Source of the DNA: Rhodospirillales bacterium
Lineage (GTDB): Bacteria > Pseudomonadota > Alphaproteobacteria > Rhodospirillales > SHVQ01
NCBI GenBank assembly: GCA_009694195.1
Contig: SHVQ01000005.1
Coordinates: forward strand, 41,668 to 105,667
DNA: 64,000 nt
Direction: 5' to 3'
Part shown: one piece after another, positions 17,613 through 26,156 of the stretch
How the letters are laid out: every line of letters begins with the position of its first letter
Numbering within the stretch: the first letter of the stretch is position 1
Program-made: the position numbers and the translations under genes
Notes under the pieces: model-generated
Databases searched by the model: none
Seen by the model: only the letters and a program-made list of their open reading frames with translations
What the model was told of the DNA's origin: nothing

Positions 17613-18697
17613 GCGCGCTTTCGCCCCGCCCGGGCATCCTCGAGATCGCCCCCTACGTCGGCGGCGAGTCGTCGATTCCCGGCGTCGCGAAGGCGATCAA
17701 GCTGTCCTCCAACGAGAGCGCCCTCGGGCCGAGCCCGAAGGCGACCGCCGCTTATAAGCATGTCGACTTGGGCCGCTACCCCGACGGCGGCGCCACCGAG
17801 TTGCGGAACGCGCTCGGCAAGCGTTTCGGTCTCGATCCGGAGCGCATCGTGTGCGGGGCCGGGTCCGACGACGTGATCCACCTGCTCGCCTTGGCGTACG
17901 CGGGGCCGGGCGACGAGGTGATCTACAACCAGCACGGATTCCTCCTCTACCCGATCGCGGCGCGCTCGGTCGGCGCGGTGCCGGTCCCGACCCCTGAGCG
18001 CAACTTGACCGCCGACGTGGATGCCTTCCTCGCCGCCGTGACGCCGCGGACCAAGATCGTGTTCGTCGCCAACCCGAACAATCCGACCGGGACTTATATT
18101 CCGCGGAGCGGGATGGCGCGGCTGCGGCGCGAGCTGCCGCCCCACGTGCTGCTGGTGATCGATGCGGCCTACGCCGAATACGTGGAGCGCAACGATTATT
18201 CGCCTGGATCCGAGTTCGTGGATGCCGGCGACAACGTCGCGATGACCCGCACCTTCTCCAAGATCTTCGGCCTTGCGGCGCTCCGTCTCGGTTGGGCCTA
18301 TTGCCCGCCCGCCATGGCCGACATCCTCAACCGCATCCGCAATCCGTTCAGCGCCTCTGCCGCCGCGATTGCTGCCGGCGTCGCCGCCGTCGAAGATTGG
18401 GATCACGTCACGCGCGTGCTCCGGCACACGCACGCCTGGAAGGCATGGACGGAGGAAAAACTCATGACGCTCGGCTACCAGGTGCTGCCGACGGTCGCCA
18501 ACTTCCTTCTCGTGCGCTTTCCGGCCGAGCCGGGCCGCGATGTGGACGCCGCGGACGCGGCGCTCAAGAAGCACGGCATCATTGCCCGACGCGTCGCCAA
18601 GTACGGGCTCCCCGATTGCCTCCGCATCACGGTCGGGCGTGCGAGCGAGATGCGGGCCTTGGTCAAGGCCTTGCGCGAATTCAAGGCGAACGCATAA
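17609..18697 (+). CDS. hisC: HisC-family PLP aminotransferase (histidinol-phosphate or aromatic amino acid)
   Basis: This is a 362-residue fold-type I aminotransferase. The PLP lysine is in RTFSKIFGLAALRLGW, and the family motifs NPNNPTGT and IDAAYAEY are present. By sequence it is HisC-like. By context, between chorismate mutase and prephenate/arogenate dehydrogenase, it probably transaminates prephenate or phenylpyruvate/4-hydroxyphenylpyruvate in Phe/Tyr synthesis, perhaps as well as imidazole acetol phosphate. It overlaps the previous gene by 4 bases and is followed after 11 bases by tyrC. Confidence 0.88.
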   Translation: MSALSPRPGILEIAPYVGGESSIPGVAKAIKLSSNESALGPSPKATAAYKHVDLGRYPDGGATELRNALGKRFGLDPERIVCGAGSDDVIHLLALAYAGPGDEVIYNQHGFLLYPIAARSVGAVPVPTPERNLTADVDAFLAAVTPRTKIVFVANPNNPTGTYIPRSGMARLRRELPPHVLLVIDAAYAEYVERNDYSPGSEFVDAGDNVAMTRTFSKIFGLAALRLGWAYCPPAMADILNRIRNPFSASAAAIAAGVAAVEDWDHVTRVLRHTHAWKAWTEEKLMTLGYQVLPTVANFLLVRFPAEPGRDVDAADAALKKHGIIARRVAKYGLPDCLRITVGRASEMRALVKALREFKANA

Positions 18698-18708
18698 AGG
18701 GGACGCTC

Positions 18709-19605
18709 ATGGGGCCCGCACAAACCAAACCTCTGTTCGAACGCGTGGCACTGATCGGGATCGGGCTGATCGGCTCGTCCCTCGCGCACGTGATCCGGCG
18801 GGACGGGCTCGCTCGCCACATCGCGGTCGCGGCGCGGACGCAAACGACGCTCGATACCGCCAAAAGGCTCGGGCTCGGCGATAGCTTCACGCTCGATGCG
18901 GCTGAAGCCGTGAAGGGCGCCGATCTCGTGGTGATCTGCACGCCGCTCGGCGCCTACAAGGACGTGATCAAGGTGATCGCGCCCGCGCTCCGGCCGGGGA
19001 CGATCCTGAGCGACGTGGGCTCGGTGAAGGAGACCATGCGCCGGGACGTAACGCCGTTCGTGCCGACGGGCGTGCACGTGGTGCCCGGCCACCCCGTGGC
19101 GGGCACCGAGCACTCGGGCCCGGAGTCCGGTTTCGCCGAGCTGTTCCGCGGGCGGTGGTGCATCCTCACGCCCGAGCCCGGCACCGACAAGCAGGCGATC
19201 GAACGGGTCGAGGAGCTCTGGCGCAGCGCCGGCATGCTGATCGAATTCATGGAGATTTCGCATCACGACCAGGTGCTGGCGATCACGTCCCACCTTCCGC
19301 ACCTGATCGCCTACACGATCGTCGGGACGGCGACCGATCTGGAAGAGCATCTGAAGGGTGAGGTGATCAAGTTCTCGGCCAGCGGCTTTCGTGATTTCAC
19401 CCGCATCGCCGCCTCCGACCCGGTCATGTGGCGGGACATCTTTCTTGCCAACCGCGAGGCCGTGCTCGAGATCCTCGGCCGCTTCACCGAGGACCTGACC
19501 GCCATGCAACGGGCGATCCGGCGGGGCGAGGGCGACATGCTGCAAAGCGTGTTCACCCGCACGCGCGCGATCCGCAGGAGCATCATCGAGGCGAAGCAGG
19601 CGTAA
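18709..19605 (+). CDS. tyrC: Prephenate/arogenate dehydrogenase
   Basis: This 298-residue cytoplasmic enzyme oxidatively decarboxylates prephenate or arogenate towards tyrosine. It has the N-terminal NAD(P)-binding motif GIGLIGSSLA near residue 17, SDVGSVKE, and the catalytic PGHPVAGTEHSG segment near residue 128. The start ATG 18709 follows an AAAGGGG ribosome site. It is the third gene of aroQ-hisC-tyrC. It ends 6 bases from the convergent yqgE-like gene without a terminator. Confidence 0.93.
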   Translation: MGPAQTKPLFERVALIGIGLIGSSLAHVIRRDGLARHIAVAARTQTTLDTAKRLGLGDSFTLDAAEAVKGADLVVICTPLGAYKDVIKVIAPALRPGTILSDVGSVKETMRRDVTPFVPTGVHVVPGHPVAGTEHSGPESGFAELFRGRWCILTPEPGTDKQAIERVEELWRSAGMLIEFMEISHHDQVLAITSHLPHLIAYTIVGTATDLEEHLKGEVIKFSASGFRDFTRIAASDPVMWRDIFLANREAVLEILGRFTEDLTAMQRAIRRGEGDMLQSVFTRTRAIRRSIIEAKQA

Positions 19606-19611
19606 GGCCCG

Positions 19612-20238
19612 CTACAGCGGCAGCCCGGTCTTTTTCCGTGCCCGCTCCCACTTGTCGCCGTTCTGGTCGTCGAACAGCATCCCTTCGTCCGCCGGGGCCG
19701 TGAGCCAGTCGCCGCGGGCGAGCTCGCCCTCCAACTGGCCCGGCCCCCAGCCCGCGTAGCCGAGGGCGAAGATGCTGCGGCGGGGACCGGCGCCCTCGCC
19801 GATCGCTTTCAGCACGTCCCGCTCGCCGGTCATCGAGATCCGGCTGTTGACGACCTTGGTGTGCTCGGACTTGTAGTCCCCCGTGTGGAGGACGAAGCCT
19901 CGGCCCGGCTCCACCGGACCGCCGTAGTGAACGCGCATCTGCCCCTGGGCGGACGGCACGTCGATCCCGAACCCCTTGAGGAAGGCCGCGAGCGGCCCTT
20001 CGCCGAGCACCCGGTTGACGATCAATCCGAACGCCCCGTTGGCGTCATGGGCGATCATATAGATCACGGACTCGGCGAATCGGGGATCGCCCATCTGCGG
20101 GCCCGCGATCAGGAGCTGGCCCGTGAGGAAATTGCGCGCGCTCCCGCCCTTTGGCTCCGTTGCCTCCTTGGCGGCTGCGCCCAGGGGAAGCCATAACAGA
20201 ACGGCCAGCACGATCGTGAGAAAGCGGCGCCTCGGCAT
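19612..20238 (-). CDS. YqgE/AlgH family protein with an N-terminal signal peptide
   Basis: This protein has 208 residues. Residues from about 37 on are the YqgE/AlgH domain (FLTGQLLIAGPQMGDPRFAESV, HYGGPV, GYAGWGPGQLE, WLTAP). Function of the family is unknown. The first 23 residues are a typical Sec signal peptide (MPRRRF, then a hydrophobic run ending GAAA before KEA), whereas YqgE proteins normally begin directly at the domain. No internal start lies close to the domain, so an exported or anchored form is predicted. It lies downstream of, and on the same strand as, the DUF2125 gene. Confidence 0.85.
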   Translation of the reverse strand: MPRRRFLTIVLAVLLWLPLGAAAKEATEPKGGSARNFLTGQLLIAGPQMGDPRFAESVIYMIAHDANGAFGLIVNRVLGEGPLAAFLKGFGIDVPSAQGQMRVHYGGPVEPGRGFVLHTGDYKSEHTKVVNSRISMTGERDVLKAIGEGAGPRRSIFALGYAGWGPGQLEGELARGDWLTAPADEGMLFDDQNGDKWERARKKTGLPL

Positions 20239-20284
20239 ATCCTGAAGACCTCGAAGGCCATGCTAGCAAATCGAGAACGGCTGT

Positions 20285-21403
20285 TCACCGCAAGGGCATT
20301 CGCTCCCAGCGGATGCGTCCGACTTGCATGAGGGGAATCGGTCCCGTGAACAGTTTTTGGTCCTGCAGCGAGATCGAGAGGTCGAGGACGGCAGCCCCGC
20401 CGCCCTCCGGCCGTCTCGCCAGCGCCCCTAGCACGAACCGCGCCGTCGTCGCGTCCCGGCCGCGCACGACGCCGCGTTCGCGGAGCGCGTCCACGGTTTC
20501 GTAGAAACCCTCCGCCCGGCCGGAAAACGCGCCGATCGGTTGCAGGTCGCCGTCCAGCGCGAGGGTGCCGTCGATCTGGAGGCGAAGGGGCCCGTAGGCC
20601 ACTCTCAAAGCCTCGATCTCGATGGTGCCGCCGTTGTCACGCCACCGCGCGATCGCCTCGGGCCACGGCTCGCGCGGAATCTCGCCCAGCACTTTGACCG
20701 TCCCGCCGGCGTGCGAAACATCGCGGCCCAATGGCAGCCCCGCCGCCTGCGGCAGCCGCAGGCCATCCAGGGCGATCTCGCCCATCACCGTGGCCGTGCG
20801 GTGGTCGCCGCCCGCGGGCACGGGCGGACGGCGGAACGTCGCGCGCGCGCTTTTGAGCGAAAGCGTCGCCGCCTCGCGCTCGGCCGAGTAGGGCTCCTCC
20901 GGATGCAGCTCCACGTCGTCGACGGCGACCGTCACGGTTCCGAGCAGGCCGCGCGAAAGCTGCAATTCGGCCTCGATGTTCCGCGACTCGCCGGTCAGCG
21001 CCAAGGTCCCGTCGGGGGTGCCGATATCGAGCTTGTGACGGCCGATCAGCGACACCGTTGCCCGGGTGAGATCCCAAGGGCTGACGCGGACGACAACGCG
21101 TTTCCCCCGCCAGTCCCATCCGCGAAAACCATGCGGCTGACCCATCCGCGGATTGTCGACGAGCACGCGGAGGCTGAACGGAAATCCGCGCACCCGAATC
21201 CCGGTGTAGGCGACCTCGAATCCTTCCGCTCTCCGCTGGGCGATCCAGCCGACGACGCCGGCCTCCACGCTTTCGGCCACTTGCAGCCAATAGACGCCAT
21301 ACGCGGCGGCCGCCAGGGCGGCCGCGACCGCGACGGCCGCCGACAGCCGCTTTCGCCGCGCCGGCCGCTCAATGGGGGGAGAGGACTCTGGCTCTGATGG
21401 CAT
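20285..21403 (-). CDS. DUF2125 family protein
   Basis: This protein has 372 residues. It starts with a short basic segment (PARRKR) and one membrane segment at about residues 20-40, followed by a large presumably periplasmic, beta-rich domain with repeated LxLxG-type strands. This matches the alphaproteobacterial DUF2125 family, whose function is not known. The start is uncertain: ATG 21403 lacks a good ribosome site and a GTG at 21424 is in frame. It ends 46 bases before the start of the YqgE-like gene on the same strand. Confidence 0.8.
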   Translation of the reverse strand: MPSEPESSPPIERPARRKRLSAAVAVAAALAAAAYGVYWLQVAESVEAGVVGWIAQRRAEGFEVAYTGIRVRGFPFSLRVLVDNPRMGQPHGFRGWDWRGKRVVVRVSPWDLTRATVSLIGRHKLDIGTPDGTLALTGESRNIEAELQLSRGLLGTVTVAVDDVELHPEEPYSAEREAATLSLKSARATFRRPPVPAGGDHRTATVMGEIALDGLRLPQAAGLPLGRDVSHAGGTVKVLGEIPREPWPEAIARWRDNGGTIEIEALRVAYGPLRLQIDGTLALDGDLQPIGAFSGRAEGFYETVDALRERGVVRGRDATTARFVLGALARRPEGGGAAVLDLSISLQDQKLFTGPIPLMQVGRIRWERMPLR

Positions 21404-21540
21404 CGTTCGGCTTATGGGAAACACACGCTCCGACTCTCGGGCGCCCTGCGTCCTTTATAGTCGTCTCGCGGGCTTCGACGATAGGCCGTTGCGAGAGGCC
21501 AGGCGAGCCGTTAGCCTCCCCGGCCAAGACGACCGCCCCG

Positions 21541-22452
21541 ATGACAGCTCCTTCGCAATCCTTGAGCGCGGCCAAGAGCGGCGATTCGCTTCTCATCCAG
21601 GCGATGCCGTTCGTCTTCGTGTTCCTGTGGAGCACGGGGTTCATCGGCGCCAAGATCGTGATGCCGCACGCGGAGCCGTTCACGTTCCTAACGGTTCGCT
21701 TCGCGATCGTGGGTGCGCTGATGGCGTCCGCCGCGCTTGTCCTGGGGGCGCGTTGGCCCGGCACGTGGCGCGAGGCGGGGCATCTCGGAGTCGTCGGCCT
21801 TCTGATCCATGCCGTCTATCTCGGCGGCGTGTTCTTTTCGATCGCCCACGGCTTTCCCGCGGGGCTCGCCGCGCTCCTGGTCGCGACACAGCCGATCTTG
21901 ACGGCGCTCTTCGCGGGCCCGATCGCGGGCGAACGGCTCTCGATACAGCAGTGGGCGGGGCTCGTCCTCGGATTCGCCGGCGTCGCGCTGGTCGTGGGGC
22001 ACAAGGCCGCGTTCGAGCCCGGCGGTCTGTTCGGTATCCTCGCCTGCGCCGTTGCCGTTCTCGGAATCTCGGCCGGGACTGCCTATCAAAAGCGGTTCGG
22101 CGGCGGCATGGACTTGCGCTCGGGCTCGGCCATCCAATTTTCCGCCGCGGCGGTGCCGATGGCCCTTCTCGCGCTCGCCTTTGAGACCCGCGAGATCCAG
22201 TGGACAGCCGAGTTCCTCTGGGGCTCCGCCTACATGATTCTGGTGCTGTCGCTCGGTTCCGTCAGCATCTTTCTCTTCCTGCTGCGGCGCGGCGCCGTCG
22301 CCCGGGTGGTGAGCTATCTCTATCTCACGCCGCCGACGACCGCGGTTCTCGCCTACTGGATCTTCGGCGAAACGTTGAGCGTGTTGACCTTCGCCGGCAT
22401 GGCGCTGATTGTGCTCGGCGTCGCCATGGTGTTGAGGAAGCAAGTCCCGTGA
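21541..22452 (+). CDS. DMT (EamA) superfamily permease
   Basis: This is a 303-residue inner-membrane protein with ten predicted hydrophobic segments in two EamA repeats (residues 12-145 and 155-300). Early motifs include FLWSTGFIGAK, and the last segment contains TPPTTAVLAYWIFGE, typical of drug/metabolite exporters. The substrate is unknown. The start ATG 21541 removes an N-terminal extension that overlaps the divergent DUF2125 promoter region. The stop overlaps the start of chaC (GTGA), so the two are likely cotranslated. Confidence 0.88.
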   Translation: MTAPSQSLSAAKSGDSLLIQAMPFVFVFLWSTGFIGAKIVMPHAEPFTFLTVRFAIVGALMASAALVLGARWPGTWREAGHLGVVGLLIHAVYLGGVFFSIAHGFPAGLAALLVATQPILTALFAGPIAGERLSIQQWAGLVLGFAGVALVVGHKAAFEPGGLFGILACAVAVLGISAGTAYQKRFGGGMDLRSGSAIQFSAAAVPMALLALAFETREIQWTAEFLWGSAYMILVLSLGSVSIFLFLLRRGAVARVVSYLYLTPPTTAVLAYWIFGETLSVLTFAGMALIVLGVAMVLRKQVP

Positions 22453-23006
22453 AGGGCGAGCCCGCCGATATCAAGACCAAGGGCGCCTGGGTGTTCGGCT
22501 ACGGCTCGCTCATGTGGCGCCCCAACTTTCCCCACGGCGAGACGCGGCTGGCGCGGCTCCGCGGCTACCACCGGGCGCTCTGCATCTACTCGACCCAATA
22601 CCGGGGCACGTATGAGACGCCCGGCCTGGTGGTCGGCCTCGACCGCGGCGGCTCCTGCGTCGGCCGCGCGTTTCACGTCTCGGCCCACGACTGGTCGGAC
22701 GTGGAGGCCTATCTCTGGGAGCGCGAGATGACCGACCGGGTCTACCGGCCCCGGTGGTTCTCGGTCGAGACGCCGAAGGGCAATCTGCACGCCTACACCT
22801 TCGTCGCCGACCGCGCGCACGAGAAATACACCGGGCGCTTGACGACCGAGAAGGCGGTGGCCTTGGTGCTGCAGGGCTGCGGCAAGCGCGGCACCTGCAT
22901 CGAGTACCTGAAGAACACGGTCTCGCACCTGGACGAGATCGGCATCAAGGAGAGCGAGCTGCACAGGATCCTGAAGATGGCGGAGAAGAAGCGCGGGAGC
23001 GCGTGA
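22449..23006 (+). CDS. chaC: Gamma-glutamylcyclotransferase (ChaC family)
   Basis: This 185-residue cytoplasmic enzyme has the substrate-binding loop VFGYGSLMW at residues 14-22 and the catalytic acid in the LWEREM segment. ChaC proteins cleave glutathione to 5-oxoproline and Cys-Gly. GTG start 22449 overlaps the stop of the permease gene, and 185 residues is the usual family length. Coupling with an EamA permease suggests a shared role in glutathione or amino-acid export, but this is inference. Confidence 0.9.
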   Translation: MKGEPADIKTKGAWVFGYGSLMWRPNFPHGETRLARLRGYHRALCIYSTQYRGTYETPGLVVGLDRGGSCVGRAFHVSAHDWSDVEAYLWEREMTDRVYRPRWFSVETPKGNLHAYTFVADRAHEKYTGRLTTEKAVALVLQGCGKRGTCIEYLKNTVSHLDEIGIKESELHRILKMAEKKRGSA

Positions 23007-23025
23007 GAGTCTTTGGGAGAGGCGT

Positions 23026-23262
23026 TCAAAGAGAGAAGGAAATCTCCCGCTGCTCTCCCGATGACTCGTCGCGATAGACGAGCCGCCCGCCGTCGTCCTT
23101 CAGCTGGGCGTTTGCGTTTAGAAATTCTACGCCGTAAACCGTTCCGTCCGGCGCGATGTCGACGTTGAGTTCGTCGCTGACGCGAACCGTTTGCATGTGC
23201 TCGGTTTTCTCGCGCAAACGGAGATAGGCGACGTTGTGCCGTGCGTCATAGGTGAGATGCAT
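23026..23262 (-). CDS. DUF2283 small protein
   Basis: This 78-residue protein reads as a DUF2283 domain: it starts MHLTYDARHNVAYLRL and contains VNVDI-like (LNVDIAPDGTVYGVEFLNA) strands. Function is unknown. It has a strong ribosome site (AAAGGAG, spacing 9). It stands alone, with no toxin-like partner next to it, 19 bases from the convergent end of chaC. A large inverted repeat lies just upstream. Confidence 0.8.
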   Translation of the reverse strand: MHLTYDARHNVAYLRLREKTEHMQTVRVSDELNVDIAPDGTVYGVEFLNANAQLKDDGGRLVYRDESSGEQREISFSL

Positions 23263-23309
23263 TTGTGCCGCTCCTTTTCTTAGGGAACCTCTGTTAAGTC
23301 CCCCGGACC

Positions 23310-23402
23310 GTCATTCCGGGGCCGCGCGAGCGGAACCCGGAATCCAGCGGCATATTGAAAAGAATGGATTCCGGCTCGGCGCTTCGCGCCGTCCGGAATG
23401 AC
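23310..23402. repeat. Large inverted repeat, REP-like
   Basis: GTCATTCCGG at 23310-23319 is answered by CCGGAATGAC at 23393-23402. Inside are a second inverted pair (GGAATCCA at 23339-23346 with TGGATTCC at 23365-23372) and GGCGC-TTC-GCGCC. This is a common proteobacterial REP-type sequence of about 93 bases and occupies most of the gap between DUF2283 and nrdJ. Confidence 0.85.
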
Positions 23403-23448
23403 GAGATTGACTTATTCAGACCTTCCTTAGCGTTATAAAACCTCGCGC

Positions 23449-25830
23449 TCACGCACACTTTGAATACCCGCAGGAGCGGCAGTTGTCGCAGCCTTCCTCG
23501 TGGACGAGGGAGGCCTGGGCGCATTTCGGGCACTGGCGGAAAAGGGGCGCCCCCGCGCTGCCGGTCGCCTCGCGGGCTTCCGGGCTCTCGCTCCGGCCCC
23601 CCAGCGCGACCACGTTCAAGTGGCGGTCGGCCGGGCTTGCGAGCCGGCCGGGCTCGCTCAAGAACCCGATCGCGATCATGTGGCGCTCGATGACTTCGCC
23701 GATGGCGGCCAAGAGCGAAGGCACGTAGCGGCCGCCCATCCACTGGCCGCCGCGCGGGTCGAACACGGCCTTCAGCTCGTCGACCACGAACGAGACGTCG
23801 CCGCCGCGCCGGAACACGGCCGAGATCATGCGGGTCAGCGCGACCGTCCACGCGTAGTGCTCCATGTTCTTCGAATTGATGAATATCTCGAAGGGCCGAC
23901 GGCGGCCGTCCTGAACGATGTCGTTGATGGTGATGTAGATGGCGTGGTCGGTCTCCGGCCAATTGACCTTGTAGGTCGCGCCCGGGAGGGCCTCCGGCCG
24001 GTCGAGCGGCTGGGTCATGTAGACGACGGCGCCCGAATCGCCCAAGTCCCGCGGCCGCGCCTTCATCGACGGCGGCTCGAGCGGCAGCTCCTGCTGCTTC
24101 GCCGGCGCCAGCGTCTTTCCGCGCGCGCCCGGCTTCACTTCAAGGACGGCCCCCGTCACCTCGTTCGGCCGGTAGGTGGTGCAGCCCTTGCAGCCGAGCT
24201 CGAAGGCCTGCACGTAGATCTCCTTGAAGTCCTCGAACGCGATGCTCTCCGGGCAATTGATGGTCTTGGAGATGGAGCTGTCGACGTAGCGCTGGACGGC
24301 GGCCTGGATCACCAGGTGGTCGTTGGGGGCGAGGCTCTGGGCGTCGACGAAGGCCTCGGTCAGCGGCGCGGTCTCGCCCTTGAGCCGCCGGTAGAGCCGG
24401 TAGGCATAGTCGGTGACCTCCTCGTCGCGGCGGGTTCCGTCCGGCATCATGACGCGGCGCGTGTACTTGAAGCTGAACACCGGCTCGAGGCCGGAGGAGA
24501 CGTTGTCGGCGAAGAGCGAGATCGTGCCGGTCGGCGCGACGGAAATGAGGAGGCCGTTGCGGATGCCGTTCTCGGCGATGGCCGCGCGGACGTCCTCTTC
24601 CAAGGTCTGCACGAAGGCGCCCGCCAGGAACTTCTCCAGATCGAAGAGGGGGAACGCGCCCTTCTCGGCCGCCAGCGCCGCGGAGGCGAGGTAGGCCGCG
24701 CGCCGGATCGCCCGCATCCAGCTCTCCGTGAGCTGGACGGACGCGCGGCCGCCGTAGCGGGCGCCGCACATGATGAGGGCGTCGGCGAGACCGGTGACGC
24801 CGAGCCCGATGCGCCGCTTGGCTTTCGCCTCGTGCTCCTGTTGCGGGAGCGGGAAGCGGGACACGTCGATGGTGTTGTCCATCATGCGGACGGCTGCCGC
24901 CACCAGCTTTTGCAGTGCGTCCCCGTCGATGCGGGCGTTTTCGGTGAACGGGTCGCTCACCAGGCGGGCCAAGTTGATCGAGCCCAGAAGACAGGCACCA
25001 TAGGGCGGCAGCGGCTGCTCGCCGCAGGGATTGGTCCCGTGGATGGTCTCGCAGTAGGCGAGGTTGTTCATCCGGTTGATGCGGTCGATGAAGATCACGC
25101 CCGGCTCGGCATAGGCGTAGGTCGCCCGCATGACCTTGTCCCAGAGCGCGCGCGCGGGCAGGCTCTTGAACGTGGCGCCGCCGAAGGTGAGCTCCCATGC
25201 GGCGTCTTCCTTGACCGCCTGCATGAAGGCGTCGCTCACGAGCACCGAAAGATTGAACATGCGGAGCCGCCCGGGCTCCCGCTTCGCCTCGATGAAGGCC
25301 TCGATATCAGGGTGATCGCAGCGCATCACCGCCATCATGGCGCCGCGGCGCGAGCCTGCGCTCATGATGGTGAGGCACATGGCATCCCACACGTCCATGA
25401 AGGAGAGGGGGCCGGACGCATCCGCGCCGACGCCTTTGACGAAGGCGCCCTTCGGGCGGAGCGTCGAGAAATCGTACCCGATGCCGCCGCCCTGCTGCAT
25501 GGTGAGGGCGGCTTCCTTCAGCTGCTCGAATATCCCGGTCATGTCGTCCGGGATGTCGCCCATGACGAAGCAGTTGAAGAGCGTGACTTTCCGGCCCGAG
25601 CCGGAGCCCGACAGGATGCGGCCGGCCGGGAGGAAGCGAAAATCCTCCATCGCCTCGAAGAATCGGCCTTCCCACAAGGACTTGTCGCGCTCGGGCTCGG
25701 GCTCGGCGAGCGCGCGGGCGACCCGGTGCCAGCTGTCGGCGATGGTTTTGTCCACAGGATGACCATCGGCCGTCTTCAGCCGATATTTCATGTCCCAGAT
25801 TTGCTGGGAAATTGAGGCGACCTGCGACAT
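23449..25830 (-). CDS. nrdJ: Adenosylcobalamin-dependent (class II) ribonucleotide reductase
   Basis: This 793-residue enzyme makes deoxyribonucleotides using adenosylcobalamin, so it works with or without oxygen. The active-site loop NPCGEQ gives N267, C269 and E271; a redox Cys is expected at C87 (LFNCFV). The phosphate-binding segment SVAPTGTISLFADNVSSGLEP is present in the C-terminal half. The last 25 residues form a Cys-rich tail (CPKC, CDNC, CGYSKC) typical of the shuttle and zinc site. No cobalamin riboswitch or NrdR box was recognised upstream. Confidence 0.95.
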   Translation of the reverse strand: MSQVASISQQIWDMKYRLKTADGHPVDKTIADSWHRVARALAEPEPERDKSLWEGRFFEAMEDFRFLPAGRILSGSGSGRKVTLFNCFVMGDIPDDMTGIFEQLKEAALTMQQGGGIGYDFSTLRPKGAFVKGVGADASGPLSFMDVWDAMCLTIMSAGSRRGAMMAVMRCDHPDIEAFIEAKREPGRLRMFNLSVLVSDAFMQAVKEDAAWELTFGGATFKSLPARALWDKVMRATYAYAEPGVIFIDRINRMNNLAYCETIHGTNPCGEQPLPPYGACLLGSINLARLVSDPFTENARIDGDALQKLVAAAVRMMDNTIDVSRFPLPQQEHEAKAKRRIGLGVTGLADALIMCGARYGGRASVQLTESWMRAIRRAAYLASAALAAEKGAFPLFDLEKFLAGAFVQTLEEDVRAAIAENGIRNGLLISVAPTGTISLFADNVSSGLEPVFSFKYTRRVMMPDGTRRDEEVTDYAYRLYRRLKGETAPLTEAFVDAQSLAPNDHLVIQAAVQRYVDSSISKTINCPESIAFEDFKEIYVQAFELGCKGCTTYRPNEVTGAVLEVKPGARGKTLAPAKQQELPLEPPSMKARPRDLGDSGAVVYMTQPLDRPEALPGATYKVNWPETDHAIYITINDIVQDGRRRPFEIFINSKNMEHYAWTVALTRMISAVFRRGGDVSFVVDELKAVFDPRGGQWMGGRYVPSLLAAIGEVIERHMIAIGFLSEPGRLASPADRHLNVVALGGRSESPEAREATGSAGAPLFRQCPKCAQASLVHEEGCDNCRSCGYSKCA

Positions 25831-26156
25831 GGGCGGCTCAAGCCTTTTCCGGTTCGTTTTTCCGGGTCCGTATGCCGACCCTGCAATAGTCTGGGAATCG
25901 CGGTAAACAGCTCACGATTTCAACAACTTGCAAATAGGAACTTAGGGGCGGGCCAATCCTACTTCAGTTCCCGTTTTGTTTCTACTGATTCTTGTCCCCA
26001 ACACCGAAGTGCAGCAAGTGTTCTGGATTTGCCAAAGGTTTACAGCGACAGTTGTTTCGGCATGGGGGTCCGGAAGGCCTTAATTCCCACAGAGTTGTCA
26101 ACGCCCCCTGCCTCCCGCAGACCACGCATTTTCGCATGCTGGAGCAACCCGGGCCT
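25831..26156. other. Intergenic region upstream of nrdJ
   Basis: In these 326 bases no coding region is convincing. The part 25900-26000 is AT-rich relative to the window and should contain the nrdJ promoter on the minus strand, but no good hexamer pair was found. An imperfect inverted pair AACAC (26000) / GTGTT (26018) is present. I looked for B12-box and NrdR-box sequences and saw none. Confidence 0.4.

Noticed and set aside
23500..25815. A 771-codon plus-strand frame opposite nrdJ
   Set aside because: It is exactly antisense to a well-conserved ribonucleotide reductase and has the composition of a complement frame.
25831..26156. Cobalamin riboswitch or NrdR box before nrdJ
   Set aside because: No B12-box-like segment or paired NrdR-type palindromes could be found on the minus strand.
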